From the NCBI GenBank assembly GCA_963680875.1, contig OY804578.1:25697101-25761100 (forward strand): DNA of 64,000 nucleotides, given 5' to 3'. Of this stretch, positions 22,401-38,100 are shown one piece after another (position 1 is the first letter of the stretch; each line of letters starts with the position of its first letter). The DNA comes from Bathymodiolus brooksi (Eukaryota > Mollusca > Bivalvia > Mytilida > Modiolidae). A program made the translations under genes and the position numbers. The notes under the pieces are model-generated. The model was given only the letters and a program-made list of their open reading frames with translations, made no database searches and had not been told where the DNA came from.

Positions 22401-25400
22401 AGATCACGAACGTTAACTTGACTAGTTATCATATCTATCTCTGTTGTGGTGGATCATAAGATCACAAACGTTAACTTGACTAGTTATCATCTCTATCTCT
22501 GTTGTGGTGGATCATAAGACCACGAACGTTAACTTGACTAGTTATCATCTCTATCTCTGTTGTGGTGGATCATAAGAACACAAACGTTAACTTGACTAGT
22601 TATCATCTCTATCTTTGTTGTGGTGGATCATAAGATCACGAACGTTAACTTGACTAGTTATCATCTCTATCTCTGTTGTGGTGGATCATAAGAACACAAA
22701 CGTTAACTTGACTAGTTATCATCTCTATCTCTGTTGTGGTGGATCATAAGATCACGAACGTTAACTTGACTAGTTATCATAGCTATCTCTGTTGTGGTGG
22801 ATCATAAGATCACAAACGTTAACTTGACTAGTTATCATCTCTATCTCTGTTGTGGTGGATCATAAGACCACGAACGTTAACTTGACTAGTTATCATCTCT
22901 ATCTCTGTTGTGGTGGATCATAAGAACACAAACGTTAACTTGACTAGTTATCATCTCTATCTCTGTTGTAGTGGATCATAAGACCACAAACGTTAACTTG
23001 ACTAGTTATCATCTCTATCTCTGTTGTGGTGGATCATAAGATCACAAACGTTAACTTGACTAGTTATCATCTCTATCTCTGTTGTGGTGGATCATAAGAA
23101 CACAAACGTTAACTTGACTAGTTATCATCTCTATCTGTGTTGTGGTGGATCATAAGACCACGAACGTTAACTTGACTAGTTATCATATCTATCTCTGTTG
23201 TGGTGGATCATAAGAATACAAACGTTAACTTGACTAGTTATCATCTCTATCTTTGTTGTGGTGGATCATAAGATCACAAACGTTAACTTGACTAGTTATC
23301 ATATCTATCTCTGTTGTGGTGGATCATAAGAACACAAACGTTAACTTGACTAGTTATCATCTCTATCTCTGTTGTGGTGGATCATAAGATCACGAACGTT
23401 AACTTGACTAGTTATCATCTCTATCTCTGTTGTGGTGGATCATAAGACCACGAACGTTAACTTGACTAGTTATCATCTCTATCTCTGTTGTGGTGGATCA
23501 TAAGATCATAAACGTTAACTTGACTAGTTATCATCTCTATCTGTGTTGTGGTGGATCATAAGACCACGAACGTTAACTTGACTAGTTATCATCTCTATCT
23601 CTGTTGTGGTGGATCATAAGAACACAAACGTTAACTTGACTAGTTATCATCTCTATCTTTGTTGTGGTGGATCATAAGATCACAAACGTTAACTTGACTA
23701 GTTATCATCTCTATCTCTGTTGTGGTGGATCATAAGATCACGAACGTTAACTTGACTAGTTATCATATCTATCTTTGTTGTGGTGGATCATAAGACCACA
23801 AACGTTAACTTGACTAGTTATCATATCTATCTCTGTTGTGGTGGATCATAAGATCACAAACGTTAACTTGACTAGTTATCATCTCTATCTCTGTTGTGGT
23901 GGATCATAAGATCACGAACGTTAACTTGACTAGTTATCATCTCTATCTCTGTTGTGGTGGATCATAAGACCACAAACGTTAACTTGACTAGTTATCATCT
24001 CTATCTCTGTTGTAGTGGATCATAAGACCACGAACGTTAACTTGACTAGTTATCATATCTATCTCTGTTGTGGTGGATCATAAGAACACAAACGTTAACT
24101 TGACTAGTTATCATCTCTATCTCTGTTGTAGTGGATCATAAGATCACGAACGTTAACTTGACTAGTTATCATCTCTATCTCTGTTGTGGTGGATCATAAG
24201 ATCACAAACGTTAACTTGACTAGTTATCATCTCTATCTCTGTTATGGTGGATCATAAGACCACAAACGTTCAGTTGACTAGTTATCATCTCTATCTCTGG
24301 TGTGGTGGATCATAAGACCACAAACGTTAACTTGATTAGTTATCATATCTATCTCTGTTGTGGTGGATCATAAGACCACAAACGTTAACTTGACTAGTTA
24401 TCATATCTATCTCTGTTGTGGTGGATCATAAGATCACAAACGTTAACTTGACTAGTTATCATCTCTATCTCTGTTGTGGTGGATCATAAGATCACAAACG
24501 TTAACTTGACTAGTTATCATCTCTATCTCTGTTGTGGTGGATCATAAGATCACAAACGTTAACTTGACTAGTTATCATCTCTATCTCTGTTGTGGTGGAT
24601 CATAAGATCACAAACGTTAACTTGACTAGTTATCATCTCTATCTGTGTTGTGGTGGATCATAAGATCACGAACGTTAACTTGACTAGTTATCATCTCTAT
24701 CTCTGTTGTAGTGGATCATAAGACCACAAACGTTAACTTGATTAGTTATCATATCTATCTCTGTTGTAGTGGATCATAAGATCACAAACGTTAACTTGAC
24801 TAGTTATCATCTCTATCTTTGTTGTGGTGGATCATAAGAACACAAACGTTAACTTAACTAGTTATCATCTCTATCTGTGTTGTGGTGGATCATAAGACCA
24901 CAAACGTTAACTTGACTAGTTATCATATCTATCTCTGTTGTGGTGGATCATAAGATCACAAACGTTATCTTGACTAGTTATCATCTCCATCTCTGTTGTA
25001 GTGGATCATAAGATCACGAACGTTAACTTGATTAGTTATCATCTCTATCTCTGTTGTGGTGGATCATAAGATCACAAACGTTAACTTGACTAGTTATCAT
25101 CTCTATCTCTGTTGTGGTGGATCATAAGATCACAAACGTTAACTTGACTAGTTATCATATCTATCTCTGTTGTAGTGGATCATAAGATCACAAACGTTAA
25201 CTTGACTAGTTATCATCTCTATCTTTGTTGTGGTGGATCATAAGATCACGAACGTTAACTTGACTAGTTATCATCTCTATCTCTGTTGTGGTGGATCATA
25301 AGATCACAAACGTTAACTTGACTAGTTATCATCTCTATCTCTGTTGTGGTGGATCATAAGACCACAAACGTTAACTTGACTAGTTATCATCTCTATCTCT

Positions 25401-25564
25401 GTTGTGGTGGATCATAAGATCACGAACGTTAACTTGACTAGTTATCATCTCTATCTCTGTTGTGGTGGATCATAAGATCACGAACGTTAACTTGACTAGT
25501 TATCATCTCTATCTCTGGTGTGGTGGATCATAAGACCACAAACGTTAACTTGACTAGTTATCAT
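16422..25564. repeat. Edge portion of the 58-bp satellite without visible higher-order repeats
   Basis: About 158 units in which the variant states are shuffled, with no long-range periodic order that I could detect. CTGATG (position 43 A) and CTGTGTTG (position 40 G) units are frequent here, and T at position 21 is always found with T at position 35. This contrasts with the block-structured remainder and resembles the monomeric margins around higher-order satellites in other organisms. Confidence 0.6.
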
Positions 25565-28500
25565 CTCTATCTCTGGTGTGGTGGATCATAAGACCACAAA
25601 CGTTAACTTGACTAGTTATCATATCTATCTCTGTTGTGGTGGATCATAAGACCACAAACGTTAACTTGACTAGTTATCATCTCTATCTCTGTTGTGGTGG
25701 ATCATAAGATCACAAACGTTAACTTGACTAGTTATCATCTCGATCTCTGTTGTGGTGGATCATAAGACCACAAACGTTAACTTGACTAGTTATCATCTCT
25801 ATCTCTGTTGTGGTGGATCATAAGATCACGAACGTTAACTTGACTAGTTATCATCTCTATCTTTGTTGTGATGGATCATAAGATCACAAACGTTAACTTG
25901 ACTAGTTATCATATCTATCTCTGTTGTGGTGGATCATAAGACCACAAACGTTAACTTGACTAGTTATCATATCTATCTCTGTTGTGGTGGATCATAAGAC
26001 CACAAACGTTAACTTGACTAGTTATCATCTCTATCTCTGTTGTGGTGGATCATAAGATCACAAACGTTAACTTGATTAGTTATCATATCTATCTCTGTTG
26101 TGGTGGATCATAAGACCACGAACGTTAACTTGACTAGTTATCATCTCTATCTCTGTTGTGGTGGATCATAAGACCACGAACGTTAACTTGACTAGTTATC
26201 ATCTCTATCTCTGTTGTGGTGGATCATAAGATCACAAACGTTAACTTGACTAGTTATCATCTCTATCTCTGTTGTAGTGGATCATAAGATCACGAACGTT
26301 AACTTGACTAGTTATCATCTCTATCTCTGGTGTGGTGGATCATAAGATCACGAACGTTAACTTGACTAGTTATCATCTCTATCTCTGTTGTAGTGGATCA
26401 TAAGATCACGAACGTTAACTTGACTAGTTATCATATCTATCTCTGGTGTGGTGGATCATAAGATCACAAACGTTAACTTGACTAGTTATCATCTCTATCT
26501 CTGTTGTGGTGGATCATAAGATCACAAACGTTAACTTGACTAGTTATCATCTCTATCTCTGTTGTGATGGATCATAAGATCACAAACGTTAACTTGACTA
26601 GTTATCATCTCTATCTCTGTTGTGGTGGATCATAAGATCACGAACGTTAACTTGACTAGTTATCATCTCTATCTCTGTTGTGGTGGATCATAAGATCACA
26701 AACGTTAACTTGACTAGTTATCATATCTATCTCTGTTGTGGTGGATCATAAGACCACAAACGTTAACTTGACTAGTTATCATCTCTATCTCTGTTGTGGT
26801 GGATCATAAGATCACAAACGTTAACTTGACTAGTTATCATCTCTATCTCTGTTGTAGTGGATCATAAGACCACGAACGTTAACTTGACTAGTTATCATCT
26901 CTATCTCTGTTGTGGTGGATCATAAGACCACAAACGTTAACTTGACTAGTTATCATATCTATCTCTGTTGTAGTGGATCATAAGATCACAAACGTTAACT
27001 TGACTAGTTATCATCTCTATCTCTGTTGTGGTGGATCATAAGACCACGAACGTTAACTTGACTAGTTATCATCTCTATCTCTGTTCTGGTGGATCATAAG
27101 ACCACAAACGTTAACTTGACTAGTTATCATCTCTATCTCTGTTGTGGTGGATCATAAGACCACGAACGGTAACTTGATTAGTTATCATCTCCATCTCTGT
27201 TGTGGTGGATCATAAGATCACGAACGTTAACTTGACTAGTTATCATCTCTATCTCTGTTGTAGTGGATCATAAGATCACGAACGTTAACTTGACTAGTTA
27301 TCATCTCTATCTCTGTTGTAGTGGATCATAAGATCACGAACGTTAACTTGACTAGTTATCATATCTATCTCTGTTGTGGTGGATCATAAGACCACGAACG
27401 TTAACTTGACTAGTTATCATCTCTATCTCTGTTGTAATGGATCATAAGACCACAAACGTTAACTTGACTAGTTATCATATCTATCTCTGATGTGGTGGAT
27501 CATAAGATCACAAACGTTAACTTGACTAGTTATCATCTCTATCTTTGTTGTAGTGGATCATAAGATCACAAACGTTAACTTGACTAGTTATCATCTCTAT
27601 CTCTGTTGTGGTGGATCATAAGACCACGAACGTTAACTTGACTAGTTATCATCTCCATCTCTGTTGTAGTGGATCATAAGATCACAAACGTTAACTTGAC
27701 TAGTTATCATCTCTATCTTTGTTGTGATGGATCATAAGATCACAAACGTTAACTTGACTAGTTATCATATCTATCTCTGTTGTGGTGGATCATAAGACCA
27801 CAAACGTTAACTTGACTAGTTATCATATCTATCTCTGTTGTGGTGGATCATAAGATCACGAACGTTAACTTGACTAGTTATCATCTCTATCTTTGTTGTG
27901 ATGGATCATAAGATCACAAACGTTAACTTGACTAGTTATCATATCTATCTCTGTTGTGGTGGATCATAAGACCACAAACGTTAACTTGACTAGTTATCAT
28001 ATCTATCTCTGTTGTGGTGGATCATAAGACCACAAACGTTAACTTGACTAGTTATCATCTCTATCTCTGTTGTGGTGGATCATAAGACCACAAACGTTAA
28101 CTTGACTAGTTATCATCTCTATCTCTGTTGTGGTGGATCATAAGATCACGAACGTTAACTTGACTAGTTATCATCTCTATCTCTGTTGTGGTGGATCATA
28201 AGATCACAAACGTTAACTTGACTAGTTATCATCTCTATCTCTGTTGTGGTGGATCATAAGATCACAAACGTTAACTTGATTAGTTATCATATCTATCTCT
28301 GTTGTGGTGGATCATAAGACCACGAACGTTAACTTGACTAGTTATCATCTCTATCTCTGTTGTGGTGGATCATAAGATCACAAACGTTAACTTGACTAGT
28401 TATCATATCTATCTCTGTTGTGGTGGATCATAAGACCACCAACGTTAACTTGACTAGTTATCATCTCTATCTCTGTTGTGGTGGATCATAAGACCACGAA

Positions 28501-31500
28501 CGTTAACTTGACTAGTTATCATCTCTATCTCTGTTGTGGTGGATCATAAGACCACGAACGTTAACTTGACTAGTTATCATATCTATCTCTGTTGTAGTGG
28601 ATCATAAGATCACAAACGTTAACTTGACTAGTTATCATCTCTATCTCTGTTGTGGTGGATCATAAGACCACGAACGTTAACTTGACTAGTTATCATCTCT
28701 ATCTCTGTTGTGGTGGATCATAAGATCACAAACGTTAACTTGATTAGTTATCATCTCCATCTCTGTTGTGGTGGATCATAAGATCACAAACGTTAACTTG
28801 ACTAGTTATCATCTCTATCTCTGTTGTGGTGGATCATAAGACCACGAACGTTAACTTGACTAGTTATCATCTCTATCTCTGGTGTGGTGGATCATAAGAC
28901 CACAAACGTTATCTTGACTAGTTATCATATCTATCTCTGTTGTGGTGGATCATAAGACCACAAACGTTAACTTGACTAGTTATCATCTCTATCTCTGTTG
29001 TGGTGGATCATAAGATCACAAACGTTAACTTGACTAATTATCATCTCGATCTCTGTTGTGGTGGATCATAAGACCACAAACGTTAACTTGACTAGTTATC
29101 ATCTCTATCTCTGTTGTGGTGGATCATAAGATCACGAACGTTAACTTGACTAGTTATCATCTCTATCTTTGTTGTGATGGATCATAAGATCACAAACGTT
29201 AACTTGACTAGTTATCATATCTATCTCTGTTGTGGTGGATCATAAGACCACAAACGTTAACTTGACTAGTTATCATATCTATCTCTGTTGTGGTGGATCA
29301 TAAGACCACAAACGTTAACTTGACTAGTTATCATCTCTATCTCTGTTGTGGTGGATCATAAGATCACAAACGTTAACTTGATTAGTTATCATATCTATCT
29401 CTGTTGTGGTGAATCATAAGACCACGAACGTTAACTTGACTAGTTATCATCTCTATCTCTGTTGTGGTGGATCATAAGACCACGAACGTTAACTTGACTA
29501 GTTATCATCTCTATCTCTGTTGTGGTGGATCATAAGATCACAAACGTTAACTTGACTAGTTATCATTTCTATCTCTGTTGTAGTGGATCATAAGATCACG
29601 AACGTTAACTTGACTAGTTATCATCTCTATCTCTGGTGTGGTGGATCATAAGATCACGAACGTTAACTTGACTAGTTATCATCTCTATCTCTGTTGTAGT
29701 GGATCATAAGATCACGAACGTTAACTTGACTAGTTATCATATCTATCTCTGGTGTGGTGGATCATAAGATCACAAACGTTAACTTGACTAGTTATCATCT
29801 CTATCTCTGTTGTGGTGGATCATAAGATCACAAACGTTAACTTGACTAGTTATCATCTCTATCTCTGTTGTGATGGATCATAAGATCACAAACGTTAACT
29901 TGACTAGTTATCATCTCTATCTCTGTTGTGGTGGATCATAAGATCACGAACGTTAACTTGACTAGTTATCATCTCTATCTCTGTTGTGGTGGATCATAAG
30001 ATCACAAACGTTAACTTGACTAGTTATCATATCTATCTCTGTTGTGGTGGATCATAAGACCACAAACGTTAACTTGACTAGTTATCATCTCTATCTCTGT
30101 TGTGGTGGATCATAAGATCACAAACGTTAACTTGACTAGTTATCATCTCTATCTCTGTTGTAGTGGATCATAAGACCACGAACGTTAACTTGACTAGTTA
30201 TCATCTCTATCTCTGTTGTGGTGGATCATAAGACCACAAACGTTAACTTGACTAGTTATCATATCTATCTCTGTTGTAGTGGATCATAAGATCACAAACG
30301 TTAACTTGACTAGTTATCATCTCTATCTCTGTTGTGGTGGATCATAAGACCACGAACGTTAACTTGACTAGTTATCATCTCTATCTCTGTTGTGGTGGAT
30401 CATAAGACCACAAACGTTAACTTGACTAGTTATCATCTCTATCTCTGTTGTGGTGGATCATAAGACCACGAACGGTAACTTGATTAGTTATCATCTCCAT
30501 CTCTGTTGTGGTGGATCATAAGATCACGAACGTTAACTTGACTAGTTATCATCTCTATCTCTGTTGTAGTGGATCATAAGATCACGAACGTTAACTTGAC
30601 TAGTTATCATCTCTATCTCTGTTGTAGTGGATCATAAGATCACGAACGTTAACTTGACTAGTTATCATATCTATCTCTGTTGTGGTGGATCATAAGACCA
30701 CGAACGTTAACTTGACTAGTTATCATCTCTATCTCTGTTGTAATGGATCATAAGACCACAAACGTTAACTTGACTAGTTATCATATCTATCTCTGATGTG
30801 GTGGATCATAAGATCACAAACGTTAACTTGACTAGTTATCATCTCTATCTTTGTTGTAGTGGATCATAAGATCACAAACGTTAACTTGACTAGTTATCAT
30901 CTCTATCTCTGTTGTGGTGGATCATAAGACCACGAACGTTAACTTGACTAGTTATCATCTCCATCTCTGTTGTAGTGGATCATAAGATCACAAACGTTAA
31001 CTTGACTAGTTATCATCTCTATCTTTGTTGTGATGGATCATAAGATCACAAACGTTAACTTGACTAGTTATCATATCTATCTCTGTTGTGGTGGATCATA
31101 AGACCACAAACGTTAACTTGACTAGTTATCATATCTATCTCTGTTGTGGTGGATCATAAGATCACGAACGTTAACTTGACTAGTTATCATCTCTATCTTT
31201 GTTGTGATGGATCATAAGATCACAAACGTTAACTTGACTAGTTATCATATCTATCTCTGTTGTGGTGGATCATAAGACCACAAACGTTAACTTGACTAGT
31301 TATCATATCTATCTCTGTTGTGGTGGATCATAAGACCACAAACGTTAACTTGACTAGTTATCATCTCTATCTCTGTTGTGGTGGATCATAAGACCACAAA
31401 CGTTAACTTGACTAGTTATCATCTCTATCTCTGTTGTGGTGGATCATAAGATCACGAACGTTAACTTGACTAGTTATCATCTCTATCTCTGTTGTGGTGG

Positions 31501-32176
31501 ATCATAAGATCACAAACGTTAACTTGACTAGTTATCATCTCTATCTCTGTTGTGGTGGATCATAAGATCACAAACGTTAACTTGATTAGTTATCATATCT
31601 ATCTCTGTTGTGGTGGATCATAAGACCACGAACGTTAACTTGACTAGTTATCATCTCTATCTCTGTTGTGGTGGATCATAAGATCACAAACGTTAACTTG
31701 ACTAGTTATCATATCTATCTCTGTTGTGGTGGATCATAAGACCACGAACGTTAACTTGACTAGTTATCATCTCTATCTCTGTTGTGGTGGATCATAAGAC
31801 CACGAACGTTAACTTGACTAGTTATCATCTCTATCTCTGTTGTGGTGGATCATAAGACCACGAACGTTAACTTGACTAGTTATCATATCTATCTCTGTTG
31901 TAGTGGATCATAAGATCACAAACGTTATCTTGACTAGTTATCATCTCTATCTCTGTTGTGGTGGATCATAAGACCACGAACGTTAACTTGACTAGTTATC
32001 ATCTCTATCTCTGTTGTGGTGGATCATAAGATCACAAACGTTAACTTGATTAGTTATCATCTCCATCTCTGTTGTGGTGGATCATAAGATCACAAACGTT
32101 AACTTGACTAGTTATCATCTCTATCTCTGTTGTGGTGGATCATAAGACCACGAACGTTAACTTGACTAGTTATCAT
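25565..32176. repeat. 57-unit (3,306-bp) higher-order repeat, two tandem copies
   Basis: Copy 1 is about 25565-28870 and copy 2 about 28871-32176. Rare variants recur exactly 3,306 bp apart: CTCGATCTC (CGAT at 25741 and 29047), CTGGTGTGG (25575 and 28881) and GAACGGTAAC (CGGT at 27167 and 30473). The match stops abruptly: the CTGGTG unit at 25517 has no partner at 28823, and the one at 28881 has none at 32187. The boundaries are good to about one unit. Single-base differences separate the copies. Confidence 0.8.
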
Positions 32177-35100
32177 CTCTATCTTTGTTGTGGTGGATCA
32201 TAAGACCACGAACGTTAACTTGACTAGTTATCATCTCTATCTCTGTTGTGGTGGATCATAAGACCACAAACGTTAACTTGACTAGTTATCATATGTATCT
32301 CTGTTGTAGTGGATCATAAGATCACAAACGTTAACTTGACTAGTTATCATCTCTATCTCTGTTGTGGTGGATCATAAGACCACGAACGTTAACTTGACTA
32401 GTTATCATCTCTATCTCTGTTGTGGTGGATCATAAGATCACAAACGTTAACTTGACTAGTTATCATCTCTATCTCTGTTGTGGTGGATCATTAGAACACA
32501 AACGTTAACTTGACTAGTTATCATCTCTATCTCTGTTGTGGTGGATCATAAGATCACAAACGTTAACTTGACTAGTTATCATCTCTATCTCTGTTGTGGT
32601 GGATCATAAGACCACGAACGTTAACTTGACTAGTTATCATCTCTATCTCTGTTGTGGTGGATCATAAGATCACAAACGTTAACTTGACTAGTTATCATCT
32701 CTATCTCTGTTGTAGTGGATCATAAGACCACGAACGTTAACTTGATTAGTTATCATCTCCATCTCTGTTGTGGTGGATCATAAGATCACAAACGTTAACT
32801 TGACTAGTTATCATCTCTATCTCTGTTGTGGTGGATCATAAGATCACAAACGTTAACTTGACTAGTTATCATCTCTATCTCTGTTGTGGTGGATCATAAG
32901 ATCACAAACGTTAACTTGACTAGTTATCATCTCTATCTCTGTTGTGGTGGATCATAAGAACACAAACGTTAACTTGACTAGTTATCATATCTATCTCTGT
33001 TGTAGTGGATCATAAGATCACAAACGTTAACTTGACTAGTTATCATCTCTATCTCTGTTGTGGTGGATCATAAGATCACAAACGTTAACTTGACTAGTTA
33101 TCATCTCTATCTCTGTTGTGGTGGATCATAAGATCACAAACGTTAACTTGACTAGTTATCATCTCTATCTCTGTTGTGGTGGATCATAAGATCACAAACG
33201 TTAACTTGACTAGTTATCATCTCTATCTCTGTTGTGGTGGATCATAAGAACACAAACGTTAACTTGACTAGTTATCATATCTATCTCTGTTGTAGTGGAT
33301 CATAAGATCACAAACGTTAACTTGACTAGTTATCATCTCTATCTCTGTTGTGGTGGATCATAAGACCACGAACGTTAACTTGACTAGTTATCATCTCTAT
33401 CTCTGTTGTGGTGGATCATAAGATCACAAACGTTAACTTGACTAGTTATCATCTCTATCTCTGTTGTGGTGGATCATAAGAACACAAACGTTAACTTGAC
33501 TAGTTATCATCTCTATCTCTGTTGTGGTGGATCATAAGATCACAAACGTTAACTTGACTAGTTATCATCTCTATCTCTGTTGTGGTGGATCATAAGACCA
33601 CGAACGTTAACTTGACTAGTTATCATCTCTATCTCTGTTGTGGTGGATCATAAGATCACAAACGTTAACTTGACTAGTTATCATATCTATCTCTGTTGTG
33701 GTGGATCATAAGACCACGAACGTTAACTTGATTAGTTAGCATCTCCATCTCTGTTGTGGTGGATCATAAGATCACGAACGTTAACTTGACTAGTTATCAT
33801 ATCTATCTCTGTTGTGGTGGATCATAAGACCACGAACGTTAACTTGACTAGTTATCATCTCTATCTCTGTTGTGGTGGATCATAAGATCACAAACGTTAA
33901 CTTGACTAGTTATCATCTCTATCTCTGTTGTGGTGGATCATAAGACCACAAACGTTAACTTGACTAGTTATCATCTCTATCTTTGTTGTAGTGGATCATA
34001 AGACCACAAACGTTAACTTGACTAGTTATCATCTCTATGTCTGTTGTGGTGGATCATAAGATCACAAACGTTAACTTGACTAGTTATCATCTCTATCTGT
34101 GTTGTGGTGGATCATAAGACCACAAACGTTAACTTGACTAGTTATCATCTCTATCTCTGTTGTGGTGGATCATAAGATCACAAACGTTAACTTGACTAGT
34201 TATCATCTCTATCTGTGTTGTAGTGGATCATAAGATCACGAACGTTAACTTGATTAGTTATCATCTCCATCTCTGTTGTGGTGGATCATAAGATCACGAA
34301 CGTTAACTTGATTAGTTATCATCTCCATCTCTGTTGTGGTGGATCATAAGATCACAAACGTTAACTTGACTAGTTATCATCTCTATCTCTGTTGTGGTGG
34401 ATCATAAGATCACAAACGTTAACTTGATTAGTTATCATATCTATCTCTGTTGTGGTGGATCATAAGACCACGAACGTTAACTTGACTAGTTATCATCTCT
34501 ATCTCTGTTGTGGTGGATCATAAGATCACAAACGTTAACTTGACTAGTTATCATATCTATCTCTGTTGTGGTGGATCATAAGACCACGAACGTTAACTTG
34601 ACTAGTTATCATCTCTATCTCTGTTGTGGTGGATCATAAGACCACGAACGTTAACTTGACTAGTTATCATCTCTATCTCTGTTGTGGTGGATCATAAGAC
34701 CACGAACGTTAACTTGACTAGTTATCATATCTATCTCTGTTGTAGTGGATCATAAGATCACAAACGTTAACTTGACTAGTTATCATCTCTATCTCTGTTG
34801 TGGTGGATCATAGGACCACGAACGTTAACTTGACTAGTTATCATCTCTATCTCTGTTGTGGTGGATCATAAGATCACAAACGTTAACTTGATTAGTTATC
34901 ATCTCCATCTCTGTTGTGGTGGATCATAAGATCACAAACGTTAACTTGACTAGTTATCATCTCTATCTCTGTTGTGGTGGATCATAAGACCACGAACGTT
35001 AACTTGACTAGTTATCATCTCTATCTTTGTTGTGGTGGATCATAAGACCACGAACGTTAACTTGACTAGTTATCATCTCTATCTCTGTTGTGGTGGATCA

Positions 35101-38100
35101 TAAGACCACAAACGTTAACTTGACTAGTTATCATATCTATCTCTGTTGTAGTAGATCATAAGATCACAAACGTTAACTTGACTAGTTATCATCTCTATCT
35201 CTGTTGTGGTGGATCATAAGACCACGAACGTTAACTTGACTAGTTATCATCTCTATCTCTGTTGTGGTGGATCATAAGATCACAAACGTTAACTTGACTA
35301 GTTATCATCTCTATCTCTGTTGTGGTGGATCATAAGAACACAAACGTTAACTTGACTAGTTATCATCTCTATCTCTGTTGTGGTGGATCATAAGATCACA
35401 AACGTTAACTTGACTAGTTATCATCTCTATCTCTGTTGTGGTGGATCATAAGACCACGAACGTTAACTTGACTAGTTATCATCTCTATCTCTGTTGTGGT
35501 GGATCATAAGATCACAAACGTTAACTTGACTAGTTATCATCTCTATCTCTGTTGTAGTGGATCATAAGACCACGAACGTTAACTTGATTAGTTATCATCT
35601 CCATCTCTGTTGTGGTGGATCATAAGATCACAAACGTTAACTTGACTAGTTATCATCTCTATCTCTGTTGTGGTGGATCATAAGATCACAAACGTTAACT
35701 TGACTAGTTATCATCTCTATCTCTGTTGTGGTGGATCATAAGATCACAAACGTTAACTTGACTAGTTATCATCTCTATCTCTGTTGTGGTGGATCATAAG
35801 AACACAAACGTTAACTTGACTAGTTATCATATCTATCTCTGTTGTAGTGGATCATAAGATCACAAACGTTAACTTGACTAGTTATCATCTCTATCTCTGT
35901 TGTGGTGGATCATAAGATCACAAACGTTAACTTGACTAGTTATCATCTCTATCTCTGTTGTGGTGGATCATAAGATCACAAACGTTAACTTGACTAGTTA
36001 TCATCTCTATCTCTGTTGTGGTGGATCATAAGATCACAAACGTTAACTTGACTAGTTATCATCTCTATCTCTGTTGTGGTGGATCATAAGAACACAAACG
36101 TTAACTTGACTAGTTATCATATCTATCTCTGTTGTAGTGGATCATAAGATCACAAACGTTAACTTGACTAGTTATCATCTCTATCTCTGTTGTGGTGGAT
36201 CATAAGACCACGAACGTTAACTTGACTAGTTATCATCTCTATCTCTGTTGTGGTGGATCATAAGATCACAAACGTTAACTTGACTAGTTATCATCTCTAT
36301 CTCTGTTGTGGTGGATCATAAGAACACAAACGTTAACTTGACTAGTTATCATCTCTATCTCTGTTGTGGTGGATCATAAGATCACAAACGTTAACTTGAC
36401 TAGTTATCATCTCTATCTCTGTTGTGGTGGATCATAAGACCACGAACGTTAACTTGACTAGTTATCATCTCTATCTCTGTTGTGGTGGATCATAAGATCA
36501 CAAACGTTAACTTGACTAGTTATCATATCTATCTCTGTTGTGGTGGATCATAAGACCACGAACGTTAACTTGATTAGTTATCATCTCCATCTCTGTTGTG
36601 GTGGATCATAAGATCACGAACGTTAATTTGACTAGTTATCATATCTATCTCTGTTGTGGTGGATCATAAGACCACGAACGTTAACTTGACTAGTTATCAT
36701 CTCTATCTCTGTTGTGGTGGATCATAAGATCACAAACGTTAACTTGACTAGTTATCATCTCTATCTCTGTTGTGGTGGATCATAAGACCACAAACGTTAA
36801 CTTGACTAGTTATCATCTCTATCTTTGTTGTAGTGGATCATAAGACCACAAACGTTAACTTGACTAGTTATCATCTCTATCTCTGTTGTGGTGGATCATA
36901 AGATCACAAACGTTAACTTGACTAGTTATCATCTCTATCTGTGTTGTGGTGGATCATAAGACCACAAACGTTAACTTGACTAGTTATCATCTCTATCTCT
37001 GTTGTGGTGGATCATAAGACCACGAACGTTAACTTGATTAGTTATCATCTCCATCTCTGTTGTAGTGGATCATAAGATCACAAACGTTAACTTGACTAGT
37101 TATCATCTCTATCTCTGTTGTGGTGAATCATAAGACCACGAACGTTAACTTGACTAGTTATCATCTCCATCTCTGTTGTAGTGGATCATAAGATCACAAA
37201 CGTTAACTTGACTAGTTATCATCTCTATCTTTGTTGTGATGGATCATAAGATCACAAACGTTAACTTGACTAGTTATCATATCTATCTCTGTTGTGGTGG
37301 ATCATAAGACCACAAACGTTAACTTGACTAGTTATCATATCTATCTCTGTTGTGGTGGATCATAAGATCACGAACGTTAACTTGACTAGTTATCATCTCT
37401 ATCTTTGTTGTGATGGATCATAAGATCACAAACGTTAACTTGACTAGTTATCATATCTATCTCTGTTGTGGTGGATCATAAGACCACAAACGTTAACTTG
37501 ACTAGTTATCATATCTATCTCTGTTGTGGTGGATCATAAGACCACAAACGTTAACTTGACTAGTTATCATCTCTATCTCTGTTGTGGTGGATCATAAGAC
37601 CACAAACGTTAACTTGACTAGTTATCATCTCTATCTCTGTTGTGGTGGATCATAAGATCACGAACGTTAACTTGACTAGTTATCATCTCTATCTCTGTTG
37701 TGGTGGATCATAAGATCACAAACGTTAACTTGACTAGTTATCATATCTATCTCTGTTGTGGTGGATCATAAGACCACGAACGTTAACTTGACTAGTTATC
37801 ATCTCTATCTCTGTTGTGGTGGATCATAAGATCACAAACGTTAACTTGACTAGTTATCATATCTATCTCTGTTGTGGTGGATCATAAGACCACGAACGTT
37901 AACTTGACTAGTTATCATCTCTATCTCTGTTGTGGTGGATCATAAGACCACGAACGTTAACTTGACTAGTTATCATCTCTATCTCTGTTGTGGTGGATCA
38001 TAAGACCACGAACGTTAACTTGACTAGTTATCATATCTATCTCTGTTGTAGTGGATCATAAGATCACAAACGTTAACTTGACTAGTTATCATCTCTATCT

